A stretch of DNA of 64,000 bases, taken from the NCBI RefSeq assembly GCF_007679965.1, contig NZ_VEHL01000008.1, forward strand, positions 62,001-126,000. Direction: 5' to 3'. Numbering within the stretch: the stretch's first letter is position 1; each line of letters begins with the position of its first letter. Positions 46,430 through 55,503 of the stretch are shown piece after piece. The notes beneath the pieces were generated by a model. That model made no database searches, was not told the DNA's origin, and was given only the letters and a program-made list of their open reading frames with translations. Origin of the DNA: Bordetella genomosp. 13 (GTDB lineage Bacteria; Pseudomonadota; Gammaproteobacteria; Burkholderiales; Burkholderiaceae_B). Made by a program: the position numbers and the translations under genes.

Positions 46430-49087
46430 TCAGCCTACGACGTTGACGAGCTTGCCGGGGACGACGATGACGCGCTTGGGCGGACGGCCTTCGAGGAAGC
46501 GGGCGACTTCTTCCTGGGCGGTGGCCAGGCGTTCGATGTCTTCCTTGGGCGCCTGCGCCGCCACGCGGATCGCGCCGCGCAGCTTGCCGTTGACCTGCAG
46601 CATCAGTTCGATCTCGTCTGCCACCAGCGCGGCCTCGTCGACGTGCGGCCAGGGCGCGTCCAGCAGGTCGCCCAGCTGGCCCGCGTAGCCCATGTCGCGC
46701 CACAACTGCCACGTGATGTGCGGCACCACGGGATACAGCACGCGCAGCAGGATGCCGATGGTCTCGGCCAGCGCGGCGTCGGTCGCGGGACCGTCGGGCA
46801 GGGTCGCGCCGTCGATGGCGTTCAGCACCTTCATGCTGGAGGACACGACGGTGTTGTACTGGATGCGCTGGTAATCGTAGTCGGCCTGCTTGAGCAGTCC
46901 GTAGACCTCGCGGCGCAGGTCCTTGACGGGCGCGGGGGCCTGCGACCAGTCGGCGCCGGCCGCCAGGCCGCGCGCCACGGCGTCGCGGCGCGCGTGGCAC
47001 AGCGACCAGAGGCGGCGCAGGAAGCGGTTGGCGCCCTCGACGCCGGAGTCGGACCATTCGAGGGTCTGCTCGGGCGGGCTGGCGAACATGACGAACAGGC
47101 GGGCGGTGTCGGCGCCCATGGTGTCGATCAGCGATTGCGGATCGACGCCGTTGTTCTTGGACTTGGACATCGTGCCCACGCCGCCGTAGACCACGTCGGA
47201 GCCGTCGGCCTTCAGCTTGGCGCCGATGATGGCGCCGCGGGCGTCATAGACGTTCTCGACCTCTTCGGGCCAGAAGTACTCGATGCCGCCCTGCGCGTTG
47301 CGGCGCGAATAGATGTGGTTGAGCACCATGCCCTGGCACAGCAGCTTGGTAAAGGGCTCGTCGAACTTCAGCAGGCCCATGTCGCGCATGACCTTGGTCC
47401 AGAAGCGCGCGTACAGCAGATGCAGCACGGCATGCTCGATGCCGCCGATGTACTGGTCCATCGGCATCCAGTAATCGTTGCGCGGATCGACCATGGCCTG
47501 GTCGTTGCCCGGCGAGGTATAGCGCATGAAGTACCAGGACGAATCGACGAAGGTGTCCATCGTGTCGGTTTCGCGGCGCGCGGGCTTGCCGCAGCTGGGG
47601 CACGAGCACGACAGGAAGGCCTCGTTCCTGGCCAGCGGGTTGCCGCTGCCGTCGGGAATGAGGTCGTCGGGCAGCACGACCGGCAGGTCGGCCTCGGGCA
47701 CGGGCACGGGGCCGCAGTCCGGGCAGTGGATGATGGGGATGGGGGTGCCCCAATAGCGCTGGCGCGAGATGCCCCAGTCGCGCAGGCGCCACGTGGTCTG
47801 CTTCTCGCCCAGGCCCTGGGCGGCCAGGTCGGCCGCGATGGCGTCGACGGCTTCCTTGTGCGTGAGGCCGTCGTACTTGCCCGAGGCCACGGTGCGGCCC
47901 GACTGCTTGTCGCCGTACCATTCCTGCCAGGCGTCGGTGGAGTATTCCTTGCCTTCGACCGCCACGACCTGGCGGATGGGCAGGCCGTACTTCTTGGCGA
48001 AGGCGAAGTCGCGCTCGTCGTGCGCGGGCACGCCCATGACGGCGCCGTCGCCGTAGCTCATCAGCACGTAGTTGCCGACCCAGACCTCGACCGGCTGGCC
48101 GGTGATGGGATGGGTGACGGACAGGCCGGTGGGCATGCCTTCCTTCTCGCGCGTGGCCATCTCGGCCTCGGTGGTGCCGCCCAGCTTGCACTGCTCGATG
48201 AAGGCGGCCAGCTGCGGGTTGCCCTGCGCGGCGTGGGTGGCTAGCGGGTGCTCGGGGGCCACGGCGCAGAAGGTGACGCCCATGATGGTGTCGCCGCGCG
48301 TGGTGAAGACGTACATCCTGCCGTCCTGCACCAGCTTGCCGTCGGCGCCTGCGATGGCGTGCGGGAAGGCGAAGCGCAGGCCCTCGGACTTGCCGATCCA
48401 GTTTTCCTGCATGACGCGCACGCGCTCGGGCCAGCCCGGCAGGCCGTTCTTGACCTGTTCGAGCAGTTCGTCGGCGTAGTCGGTGATGCGCAGGTAGTAG
48501 CCGGGGATCTCGCGCTTTTCGACGGGGGCGCCCGAGCGCCAGCCGCGGCCGTCGATGACCTGTTCGTTGGCCAGCACGGTCTGGTCGACCGGGTCCCAGT
48601 TCACGACCTGGGTCTTGCGGTAGGCCACGCCCTTCTCGAGCATCTTCAGGAACAGCCACTGGTTCCATTTGTAGTACGCGGGATCGCAGGCGCACATCTC
48701 GCGCGACCAGTCGATCGCCAGCCCCATCGCCTTCATCTGCTTCTTCATGTAGGCGATGTTGTCGTAGGTCCACTTGGCCGGCGGCACCTTGGACTTGATG
48801 GCGGCGTTCTCGGCGGGCATGCCGAAGGCGTCCCAGCCCATGGGCATGAGCACGTTGTAGCCGCGCATGCGCAGCTGGCGCGCCATCATGTCGTTGATGG
48901 TGTAGTTGCGCACGTGGCCCATGTGCAGCTTGCCGCTGGGGTAGGGCAGCATCGAGCAAGCGTAGAACTTGGGCTTCTCGGAGCCGTCGGCATTGGCGGC
49001 GTGCTCGTGGACGAGATAGGCATCGCGCGCCTGCCAGTCTTGTTGGGCGGCGGCTTCTACGGCGGTGGGCTGATAGCGTTCCTGCAT
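46430..49087 (-). CDS. leuS: Leucyl-tRNA synthetase
   Basis: An 885-residue class I synthetase. HIGH-type motif PYPSGKLHMGHVRNYTINDM, catalytic NEDD-like insertions, KMSKS equivalent GTMSKSKNNGVDP and the editing domain (TTRGDTIMGVTF and THPITGQPVEVWVGNYVLMS). The C-terminus ends EGRPPKRVIVVPGKLVNVVG. Start ATG 49087 matches the bacterial LeuRS N-terminus (QERYQPTAVEAAAQQDWQAR). First gene of leuS-lptE-holA. Confidence 0.99.
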   Translation of the reverse strand: MQERYQPTAVEAAAQQDWQARDAYLVHEHAANADGSEKPKFYACSMLPYPSGKLHMGHVRNYTINDMMARQLRMRGYNVLMPMGWDAFGMPAENAAIKSKVPPAKWTYDNIAYMKKQMKAMGLAIDWSREMCACDPAYYKWNQWLFLKMLEKGVAYRKTQVVNWDPVDQTVLANEQVIDGRGWRSGAPVEKREIPGYYLRITDYADELLEQVKNGLPGWPERVRVMQENWIGKSEGLRFAFPHAIAGADGKLVQDGRMYVFTTRGDTIMGVTFCAVAPEHPLATHAAQGNPQLAAFIEQCKLGGTTEAEMATREKEGMPTGLSVTHPITGQPVEVWVGNYVLMSYGDGAVMGVPAHDERDFAFAKKYGLPIRQVVAVEGKEYSTDAWQEWYGDKQSGRTVASGKYDGLTHKEAVDAIAADLAAQGLGEKQTTWRLRDWGISRQRYWGTPIPIIHCPDCGPVPVPEADLPVVLPDDLIPDGSGNPLARNEAFLSCSCPSCGKPARRETDTMDTFVDSSWYFMRYTSPGNDQAMVDPRNDYWMPMDQYIGGIEHAVLHLLYARFWTKVMRDMGLLKFDEPFTKLLCQGMVLNHIYSRRNAQGGIEYFWPEEVENVYDARGAIIGAKLKADGSDVVYGGVGTMSKSKNNGVDPQSLIDTMGADTARLFVMFASPPEQTLEWSDSGVEGANRFLRRLWSLCHARRDAVARGLAAGADWSQAPAPVKDLRREVYGLLKQADYDYQRIQYNTVVSSSMKVLNAIDGATLPDGPATDAALAETIGILLRVLYPVVPHITWQLWRDMGYAGQLGDLLDAPWPHVDEAALVADEIELMLQVNGKLRGAIRVAAQAPKEDIERLATAQEEVARFLEGRPPKRVIVVPGKLVNVVG

Positions 49088-49164
49088 GGGAGAGGTGCGG
49101 GTGTCCGGCAATGGGTAGCGGCCGCCCGCGGGCGGCCAAAACCATGGATTATAGGAGAGGTGGC

Positions 49165-50496
49165 CTATCGTTGCGCGGGCACGGGATCGGCGGGGATGCG
49201 CGCGTTCGGCGACAGCCTCGCATAGGCCAGCGCGGCCAGCGCCAGCGTGCCGCCCGCCAGGCAGACACCCTTCCAGCCGGCGTGGGGATACAGCCACGCC
49301 GACATCAGCGAACCGGACGCGCCGCCGATGAAGTACGCGGTCATGTAGCCCGCCGTCAGCCGGCTGCGGGCTTCGGGCCGCAGGCGGTAGATCGCGCTCT
49401 GGTTGGTGACGTGCACCCCCTGGATGGCCAAATCCAGGACCAGGATGCCGGCCAGCAGCGGCAGCACGCCGTACTCGCCCAGGCCGGTCAGCAGCCACGA
49501 GCCCGCCAGCAGCGCCAGCCCGGCATAGGTGGCGGTGTTGCCCAGGCCGCGGTCGGCCAGCCGCCCGAAACGGTTGGCGGCGAAGGCGCCCACGGCGCCG
49601 GCCAGGCCGAACAGGCCGATGGCGGTGTTCGAATATCCGTACGCGGGCCCGGCCAGCAGGAAGGTCAGCGGCGTCCACAGCACGCTGAAGGTGGCGAAGA
49701 TCAGCCCGCCGATCAGCGAGCGCGCCCGGAACAGCGGTTCCTGGGCGAACAGCTGGAACACCGATCCCAGCAGCCGCGGGTAGGCGATCCTGTCGGGATT
49801 GCGCCAACGGGGCAGTTTCAGCCGCAGCACGCCGGCCATGCCGAACATGAGCAGGGCCGCCACCCAGTACACCGTGCGCCAGCTGCCCGCGTCGGCCAGC
49901 GCGCCGGCGACGGTGCGCGCCAGCAGGATGCCCAGCAGCAGGCCGCTCATGATGGTGCCGACGGCCTTGCCGCGTTCGCGGGGATCGGCCAGGGTGGCCG
50001 CGAACGGCACCAGCACCATGGCCACGACCGACAGCATGGCGCTGAGCGCGGTGCCCGCCAGCAGCATGGCGAAGCTGCCGGCGAAGGACGACACCAGCAG
50101 CCCGCAGCCGGACAGCACCGTCATGCAGACGATCAGGCCGCGGCGCTCCAGCACGTCGCCCAGCGGCACCAGCAGGATCAGGCCGACGGCGTAGCTGAGC
50201 TGCGCGGTGGTGACGATGCTGCCCGCCTGCGCGTTGGACAGCCCGAACTGCTGGCCGATCGAATGCAGCAGGGGCTGGGCATAGTAGTTGCCGGAGACGG
50301 CCAGGCCGGTGGCGATCGCCATCAGCAGGACCATGGACGTGGATAGTTGCTTGCCTTCGTGCTGCGGATTGCGGCGCTCGCCCTTGGGGCGGCGCGGCGG
50401 GCTCGGTTGCTTGCCTTCGGGATGGTCCGGCGAGCTCGGCTGCCTGCCTTCGTGCCCGGTGTCGGGGGATGAGGTGTTCATTGCTGCGGGACTCAT
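49165..50496 (-). CDS. Major facilitator superfamily transporter (drug/metabolite efflux type)
   Basis: A 443-residue 12-helix MFS protein. The core begins at about residue 52 (LSTSMVLLMAIATGLAVSGN); the loop motif VPLGDVLERRGLIV matches MFS motif A between helices 2 and 3, and YAQPLLHSIGQQFGLSNAQA resembles the YnfM/arabinose-efflux subgroup. Residues 1-50 are a charged, Pro/Ser-rich cytosolic leader with repeated EGKQPS-like units, unusually long. Start ATG 50496 overlaps the marR stop (ATGA); an in-frame ATG at 50481 is possible. The MarR coupling points to inducible efflux; substrate unknown. Confidence 0.88.
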   Translation of the reverse strand: MSPAAMNTSSPDTGHEGRQPSSPDHPEGKQPSPPRRPKGERRNPQHEGKQLSTSMVLLMAIATGLAVSGNYYAQPLLHSIGQQFGLSNAQAGSIVTTAQLSYAVGLILLVPLGDVLERRGLIVCMTVLSGCGLLVSSFAGSFAMLLAGTALSAMLSVVAMVLVPFAATLADPRERGKAVGTIMSGLLLGILLARTVAGALADAGSWRTVYWVAALLMFGMAGVLRLKLPRWRNPDRIAYPRLLGSVFQLFAQEPLFRARSLIGGLIFATFSVLWTPLTFLLAGPAYGYSNTAIGLFGLAGAVGAFAANRFGRLADRGLGNTATYAGLALLAGSWLLTGLGEYGVLPLLAGILVLDLAIQGVHVTNQSAIYRLRPEARSRLTAGYMTAYFIGGASGSLMSAWLYPHAGWKGVCLAGGTLALAALAYARLSPNARIPADPVPAQR

Positions 50497-51020
50497 GATG
50501 CGTCGGAGGAAGCGATGCCGCCCGGGGCGGACTGGTCGTGCGCGGCCAGCAGGCGGCGCAGCAGGCCGGCGAGGCGATTGCGGTCGGTGGCCGATAGCGG
50601 GGCCAGCAGGCCGTCCAGCTGGCCCAGGTAGTCGTCCAGCGCGCGGCGCACGGTGTTGCGCCCCTGTGGGGTCAGCGACACGATGACGCCGCGGCGGTCG
50701 TCCGGATTGGGGCGGCGCGCGACCAGCCCGGCCTGCTCCAGGCGGTCCAGCCGGTTGGTCATCGCGCCGGACGACAGCAGCAGCGCCTCGATGAGCCGCT
50801 GCGGGCTGAGCGCGTATGGCGCGCCGGCGCGGTACAGCGTGGCCAGCAGGTCGAACTCGCCTTGCTGGATGCCGTGCTGGCGGAAGGCGCGGTCGACGTC
50901 GCGCATGGCCAGCGTGTTCAGCCTGAACACCCGGCCGAGCACGGCCATCGGCGAGACGTCCAGGTCGGGGCGCTCGCGCTGCCATTGCGCGAGGACGAAG
51001 TCGACGTGATCCTGCGTCAT
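50493..51020 (-). CDS. MarR-family transcriptional regulator
   Basis: A 175-residue winged-helix repressor: dimerisation helix (DRAFRQHGIQQGEFDLLATL), recognition region ALSPQRLIEALLLSSGAMTNRLDRLEQAG and wing ARRPNPDDRRGVIVSLTPQG. Start ATG 51020, with palindromic sites at 51042-51059 and 51066-51079 just upstream in its promoter region. It is translationally coupled with the MFS gene, so it is most likely the autoregulatory repressor of this pair, relieved by a phenolic or toxic ligand (family knowledge, not shown here). Confidence 0.92.
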   Translation of the reverse strand: MTQDHVDFVLAQWQRERPDLDVSPMAVLGRVFRLNTLAMRDVDRAFRQHGIQQGEFDLLATLYRAGAPYALSPQRLIEALLLSSGAMTNRLDRLEQAGLVARRPNPDDRRGVIVSLTPQGRNTVRRALDDYLGQLDGLLAPLSATDRNRLAGLLRRLLAAHDQSAPGGIASSDAS

Positions 51021-51041
51021 GGCAGATGCCTCGATGTAAAG

Positions 51042-51079
51042 TATCTTTATATCAAGATAACTGCTCGGTTGTCCAACCG
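51042..51079. promoter_or_regulatory. Palindromic operators upstream of marR
   Basis: TATCTT (51042-51047) and AAGATA (51054-51059) form an 18-bp near-palindrome of MarR-operator type, 22 nt before the marR start. A second one, CGGTTG (51066-51071) TC CAACCG (51074-51079), lies next to it. Both fit a repressor overlapping the minus-strand promoter. Confidence 0.55.
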
Positions 51080-51101
51080 GCGCCGCGTTGCGCGCGCACG
51101 C

Positions 51102-51131
51102 AAAAAACCCGCCTCGGGGGCGGGTTCTTTG
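51102..51131 (-). terminator. Terminator of the HU-like gene
   Basis: On the minus strand GAACCCGCC, loop CCCGA, GGCGGG, TTTTTTG: a strong intrinsic terminator 24 nt after the stop codon of the HU-like gene and before marR. Confidence 0.9.
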
Positions 51132-51154
51132 CTGTTGGGTACTGCCCGGCAGGA

Positions 51155-51637
51155 TTACTGCGCGGCGTCCTTCAGCTTCTTCAGCGGACGGACCTTGACC
51201 TTGACCGAAGCCGGCTTGGCGGGGAACCAGCGCTCCTGGCCGGTGAACGGATCCTTGCCGAAGCGCTTGGCCTTGGCGGGAACCTTCTGCACCGAGATCT
51301 TGAACAGGCCGGGCATCGTGAATTCGCCGGCGCCCTTCTTGTCGATCGAGCCCAGCACCGAGCCTTCCAGGGCGGCCAGCACGGTCTTGACCGACTTGGC
51401 TTCGACGCCGGTGGCCTCGACCAGGTGAGCGACCAGTTGCGACTTGTTCAGCGCTTCCTTGATGGGACGCACGGTGGTGGCGGCGGCTGCCGTTTTCTTC
51501 ACCGGGGTCTTGGTGGCGACAGCCTTCTTGGCGGGGGCCTTGGCAGGAGCCTTGGCAGCCTTGGCCGGGGCCTTGGCAGGAGCCTTTGCGGCGGTCTTGG
51601 TGACTTTCTTGGCGGGAGCTTTTGCTTTGGTGGCCAT
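51155..51637 (-). CDS. HU-family DNA-binding protein with histone-H1-like N-terminal tail
   Basis: A 160-residue nucleoid protein in two parts. Residues 1-57 are a Lys/Ala/Pro-rich tail with repeated KAPAKAPAK units like the C-terminal tails of eukaryotic H1 and Bordetella H1-like proteins. Residues 60-160 are an HU/IHF domain (LNKSQLVAHLVEATGVEAKS, FTMPGLFKISVQKVPAKAKR, DPFTGQERWFPAKPASVKVK). Chromatin compaction or regulation is likely. ATG 51637. The tail is encoded by a repetitive GC-rich stretch, so its length may vary between strains. Has its own strong terminator. Confidence 0.9.
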   Translation of the reverse strand: MATKAKAPAKKVTKTAAKAPAKAPAKAAKAPAKAPAKKAVATKTPVKKTAAAATTVRPIKEALNKSQLVAHLVEATGVEAKSVKTVLAALEGSVLGSIDKKGAGEFTMPGLFKISVQKVPAKAKRFGKDPFTGQERWFPAKPASVKVKVRPLKKLKDAAQ

Positions 51638-51912
51638 GTCGGGATCCGTATGTTGAGTACACGAGGCTGCGCAACGCCATCGGGCGATGAGCACCACGCG
51701 CCCGATGATAGCGGAACTGGCGTGCAATGCACGGTTTTTCAAGGGGTCGCGCCGCATTCTTTGTTGTTTTCCCCGCATAGGAAGCGTGTCCCGCGCCGCA
51801 AAGCGCCTGATGGCGCGTGTTTGCGCGGCGCGCGGCGCTACGTTTACCCTAGCGTCCTTGCCGATTGGAAAGACCGCATGGCGCGGCTTGCGCGGCATCT
51901 TCAAGGCACGAT

Positions 51913-53718
51913 ATGGCGGAGCAGGACAGCGGCGGACGCACGCCGCGGCAGCGCGCGGGGGCATGGCGCAAAGTGTTTGGCGACTGGGTCGGCGAGCTCG
52001 ACGCCCGCACGCTGCGTGCGGATGCGATGGCGGGCCTGCTGGGCGCGCTGCTGGTGCTGCCGCAAGGCGTGGCGTTCGCCACGCTGGCGGGCCTGCCGCC
52101 CGAATACGGCCTGTATTCCGCGATCGTGCCGTGCGTGCTGGCGGCGCTGTTCGGCTCCAGCCGCCACGTGATGTCGGGGCCGACCAACGCCAATTCGCTG
52201 GCCCTGTTCGCGGTGTTGTCGCCCTTGGCGGTGGCCGGCAGCCCGGGCTACATCGAGCTGGCGCTTGCCGTCACGGTGCTGGTCGGGCTGCTGCAGCTGG
52301 CGGTGGGAATGCTGCGGCTGGGCGCGCTGGCCAACTTCATCTCGCCGTCGGCGCTGTTCGGCTTCACCAGCGGCGCGGCTTTGCTGATCGCCCTGCATGC
52401 GCTGGTGGACGCGCTGGGGCTGTCCATCGACGCGCATGGCAGCGCCGACACGCTGCTGGGCATCGTCGATGGCCTCGGGCAGGCGCACGCGGGCGCCGTG
52501 CTGGTGGCGGCCGCGACCGTGGGCGCCGCGCTTGCCGCGCGCCGCTGGGACCGCCGCAAGCCCTACATGCTGGTGGGCTTGGCCGCGGGCATCCTGGCCG
52601 CGGCCATCTGGAATGCGCTGCGTCCGCAGGACGGCGTGGCCGTGCTGGGTCCGCTGGCGCAGCCGTGGCCGGACTTCCGCGTGCCCAACGTGCAATGGCG
52701 GCTGCTGCCCGACCTGGTGGGCCTGGCCGTGCCGCTGACCATCGTGGCGCTGGCGCAATCCATCTCCATCGCCAAGGCCGTGGCCGCGCGTTCCGGCCAG
52801 GCCATCGACGCCAACCGCGAGTTCATCGGACAGGGCGTGTCCAACGCGGTGGGCGGCTTCTTCTCCAGTTACCTGTCCTGCGGTTCGCTGAACCGCTCGA
52901 TGCCCAACTACGAAGCGGGCGCCCGCACGCCGCTGGCCGCCGTGTTCTCGTCCGCCTTGCTGATCGTGCTGGTCGTGCTGACCGCGCCGCTGCTGGCCCG
53001 CATTCCGCACGCGGCCATCGCCGGCCTGCTGCTGCTGGTGGCATGGACGCTGCTGGACGTGGCGCGCTGGCGCAGGCTGCTGCGGGTCGATCGCACCGAG
53101 GCGCTGATCGCCGGAGCCACCCTGGCGGCCACCGTGTGCATCCGCATGGAGGTGGCCATCCTGCTGGGCACGCTGCTGTCGCTGTCGGGCTATCTGTATC
53201 GGACCTCGCGGCCCGCCATGCGCACCATGGGCTTCGACGCCAACGATCCCGCGCGCCATTTCGTGCCCCTGGAAGGGCAGGGCGGCACCTTGCCGGAATG
53301 CCCGCAGCTCAAGCTGCTGCGCATGGAAGGCTCGGTGTACTTCGGCGCCGCGGTGCACGTGGCAGATCGGCTGCACGCGTTGCGCGCCGCGCCGGACGCG
53401 CCGCGCCATCTGCTGGTGATGTGCAAGAGCATGAACTTCGTCGACCACGCAGGCGTGGAAGTATGGGAACAGGAGCTGCGCCAGCGGCGCCGCGCCGGCG
53501 GCGACCTGTACTTCCATCGGCCGCGTCCGCAGGTGATGCAGGCCTGGACGCGCACGGGCTTCCTGGACGAACTGGGCGCGGACCGCGTCTTTCCCGACAA
53601 GCACGTGGCGATCCACGAGATCTACCAGCGCCTGGATCCGGACATCTGCGCCAGCTGTACCGCGCGCTGCTTCATCGAATGCGGCCCGCCGGGGCATGCC
53701 GGGCAGCGCGAAGCGTAG
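51913..53718 (+). CDS. SulP-family anion transporter with STAS domain and cysteine-rich tail
   Basis: A 601-residue SLC26/SulP transporter. About 10-12 membrane helices occupy residues 30-435 (AGLLGALLVLPQGVAFATLA; MSGPTNANSLALFAVLSPLA; ALAQSISIAKAVAARSGQAI), followed by a STAS domain at about 450-575 (LKLLRMEGSVYFGAAVHVAD; LVMCKSMNFVDHAGVEVWEQ). Unusual: after STAS the protein ends with C579-x2-C582-x3-C586-x3-C590, a possible metal or redox site. Substrate (sulfate, bicarbonate or organic anions) unknown. ATG 51913 was chosen; an upstream ATG at 51865 would add 16 residues and has no better ribosome site. Confidence 0.9.
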   Translation: MAEQDSGGRTPRQRAGAWRKVFGDWVGELDARTLRADAMAGLLGALLVLPQGVAFATLAGLPPEYGLYSAIVPCVLAALFGSSRHVMSGPTNANSLALFAVLSPLAVAGSPGYIELALAVTVLVGLLQLAVGMLRLGALANFISPSALFGFTSGAALLIALHALVDALGLSIDAHGSADTLLGIVDGLGQAHAGAVLVAAATVGAALAARRWDRRKPYMLVGLAAGILAAAIWNALRPQDGVAVLGPLAQPWPDFRVPNVQWRLLPDLVGLAVPLTIVALAQSISIAKAVAARSGQAIDANREFIGQGVSNAVGGFFSSYLSCGSLNRSMPNYEAGARTPLAAVFSSALLIVLVVLTAPLLARIPHAAIAGLLLLVAWTLLDVARWRRLLRVDRTEALIAGATLAATVCIRMEVAILLGTLLSLSGYLYRTSRPAMRTMGFDANDPARHFVPLEGQGGTLPECPQLKLLRMEGSVYFGAAVHVADRLHALRAAPDAPRHLLVMCKSMNFVDHAGVEVWEQELRQRRRAGGDLYFHRPRPQVMQAWTRTGFLDELGADRVFPDKHVAIHEIYQRLDPDICASCTARCFIECGPPGHAGQREA

Positions 53719-53722
53719 CGCT

Positions 53723-55093
53723 TCAGTACGGGTTGGGACGGGCAGGCGGTTGCAGGTGTCCTGCGGTGGGCGGCGTGGGTGCGTCCGCTGGCTCCTTGCC
53801 CGCGGCGGCCGCCGTGTCGCTGTCCGCCGGCGCCGCGCCGGCATGCCGTTCATGCGGTTCCGCGGGCCGCAGCTTGCGCACCGCGCTGTCGGGCAGCTGC
53901 AGCCGCGCGCCGTCCTGGTAGCCGATCACCTGCATGGCCGGCACGCCTTCCTGCACGACCGTGGTGCCGATGTACGTGCCCAGCGTCGATTGATGGTCCA
54001 GCGCGCGAAAGCGGATGCGGCCCAGCGGCGTGTCGGCCTCCAGGCCCGCGAACGCTTCCGCCAGGGCGTCGGGCGTGGCCGCGCCGGCCTTGCGCAACCC
54101 CGCCGCCAGCGACATCAGCGTGGTGTAACCCAGCAGCGAGCCGGCCTGCGGGGCCGCCGCGTAGCGTTGCTGATAGGCCGTGGCGAAGCGCTGGTGCTCG
54201 GCGCTGTCGATGGCCAGGGCGGGATAGCCCGCGACGATCCAGCCCGCGGGCGCGTCGGTGCCCAGCGGCGCCAGGTATTCCGGCAGGCCCGCGAACGGCG
54301 CCACCACGGCCCGGTCCTTGTAGGCGGCCGCGCCCTCGCGCACGAAGCGCGCCAGCTCGGTTCCCTGCAGCGCCACGAAGAAGGCGTCCGGATGCGACGG
54401 GTCCAGCTGCGCCAGCGCGGCGCGCAGGTCGAACTTGCCGGCCGGCACGGGCAGGTCGGCAACCAGTTCGGCGTTGGACTGGAACGCCTGCATCATGCTC
54501 TTGAAGGTGGCCGCCATGCCGCGCCCGGTCTCGTCGTCGGAATACACGACCGCCCAGCGCGGCTTGCGCAGCGCCAGGGCCTTGGGCGCCAGGGCCGCCA
54601 CCAGCATGCGGCTGGAAGGGGCCACGCGGTAGGTGTAGCGATTGCCCTGTTGCCAGACGAGCTGGTCGCTCATCGGCGCGGCCGCCAGGTAGAAGACGCG
54701 GTTGCGCGCGGCGAAGTCGGCCAGCGCCAGGCCGGACTCCGAGCGCATGCCGCCGAACAGCACGTCCACCTTGTCCTGTTCCAGCAGTTGCCTGGCCATC
54801 TGCGCCGCCGTGTCGGCGCGGTCACCGTCGTCGCGCGACAGCACCTGCAGCCTGCGGCCCAGCACGCCGCCCGATGCATTGATCTCTTCCAGGGCCAGCT
54901 GCCAGCCGCGCCGATACGGTTCGAGGAACGCGGGATAGGCCTTGTAGCTGTTGATCTCGCCGATGCGCAACGGCGGCGGCGCCTTCTGCGCATGCGCGGG
55001 TCTGGTCAGGCCGAGGGCAGCCAATGCGGCGATCAGCGCGGCGGCCAGCGCGGCGGCGGCGTGCCGCGGCAGGGGGAGGGCGAGACGGGACAT
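53723..55093 (-). CDS. LivK-like periplasmic ligand-binding protein (branched-chain amino acid/amide ABC type)
   Basis: A 456-residue type I periplasmic binding protein. Sec signal about 1-37 (AALIAALAALGLTRPAHAQ), then LRIGEINSYKAYPAFLEPYR, EINASGGVLGRRLQVLSRDD, DVLFGGMRSESGLALADFAA and AVVYSDDETGRGMAATFKSM, matching the ABC-transporter substrate-binding family of HAAT type. The last 50 residues are a Pro/Ala-rich tail (PADSDTAAAAGKEPADAPTP), unusual for the family. No permease or ATPase genes adjoin; it is an orphan receptor here. Start ATG 55093 (cat at 55091-55093) gives a correct leader; upstream frame is open but lies in rpmG's downstream region. Ligand unknown. Confidence 0.85.
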   Translation of the reverse strand: MSRLALPLPRHAAAALAAALIAALAALGLTRPAHAQKAPPPLRIGEINSYKAYPAFLEPYRRGWQLALEEINASGGVLGRRLQVLSRDDGDRADTAAQMARQLLEQDKVDVLFGGMRSESGLALADFAARNRVFYLAAAPMSDQLVWQQGNRYTYRVAPSSRMLVAALAPKALALRKPRWAVVYSDDETGRGMAATFKSMMQAFQSNAELVADLPVPAGKFDLRAALAQLDPSHPDAFFVALQGTELARFVREGAAAYKDRAVVAPFAGLPEYLAPLGTDAPAGWIVAGYPALAIDSAEHQRFATAYQQRYAAAPQAGSLLGYTTLMSLAAGLRKAGAATPDALAEAFAGLEADTPLGRIRFRALDHQSTLGTYIGTTVVQEGVPAMQVIGYQDGARLQLPDSAVRKLRPAEPHERHAGAAPADSDTAAAAGKEPADAPTPPTAGHLQPPARPNPY

Positions 55094-55201
55094 GGCGCGA
55101 AGCGTTCGGCGGGCGGTGGGCCGGGGCGCGCGGCTGCGGCAGGCGGCGATGCCGGCGCCACGCCTTCGGCGGGAGGGCGGGCCCGCGAGCTTGCCCGCGG
55201 A

Positions 55202-55234
55202 CAAAACAAAAAGGCCCTGCATGGGCAGGGCCTT
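55202..55234 (-). terminator. Terminator of rpmB-rpmG
   Basis: On the minus strand AAGGCCCTGC (55225-55234) and GCAGGGCCTT (55211-55220), a 10-bp perfect stem with a 4-nt loop, followed by TTTTTGTTTTGT. Confidence 0.9.
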
Positions 55235-55237
55235 GAA

Positions 55238-55258
55238 CGATACCGCAAAACGGTATCG
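55238..55258 (-). terminator. Hairpin directly after rpmG
   Basis: CGATACCG (55238-55245) and CGGTATCG (55251-55258), perfect 8-bp stem with loop CAAAA, between rpmG (stop at 55276) and the strong terminator at 55202-55234. Its T-rich loop but no T tract suggests mRNA 3'-end stabilisation rather than termination. Confidence 0.45.
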
Positions 55259-55275
55259 CGAATTTATCCGCTGAA

Positions 55276-55443
55276 TTACTTCAGCTTGGTTTCCTTGTAG
55301 TCGACGTGCTTGCGCGCGACCGGATCGAACTTCTTGATCAGCATCTTTTCCGGGGTGTTGCGCTTGTTCTTCGTCGTGGTGTAGAAGTGACCCGTGCCCG
55401 CGGTGGACTCGAGCTTGATTTTTTCACGGATGCCTTTGGCCAT
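55276..55443 (-). CDS. rpmG: 50S ribosomal protein L33
   Basis: A 55-residue ribosomal protein: MAKGIREKIKLESTAGTGHF followed by a Lys-rich middle (TTTKNKRNTPEKMLIKKF) and ending YKETKLK. This C-minus type lacks the four zinc-ligand cysteines seen in other L33 forms. ATG at 55441-55443, stop TAA at 55276-55278. It lies 60 nt after rpmB, the conserved rpmB-rpmG order, and is closed by a strong terminator. Confidence 0.97.
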   Translation of the reverse strand: MAKGIREKIKLESTAGTGHFYTTTKNKRNTPEKMLIKKFDPVARKHVDYKETKLK

Positions 55444-55503
55444 GTCGTGCTCCTGGATGGGGTGTGGCGGCTTGCGCTGCCGTTATGCGGGTTGGCGGGT
55501 CGC

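Noticed and set aside
51721..51733. Palindrome CGTGCA-A-TGCACG between the HU-like and SulP genes
   Set aside because: Too short and only 1-nt spacer; no promoter alignment supports a specific role.
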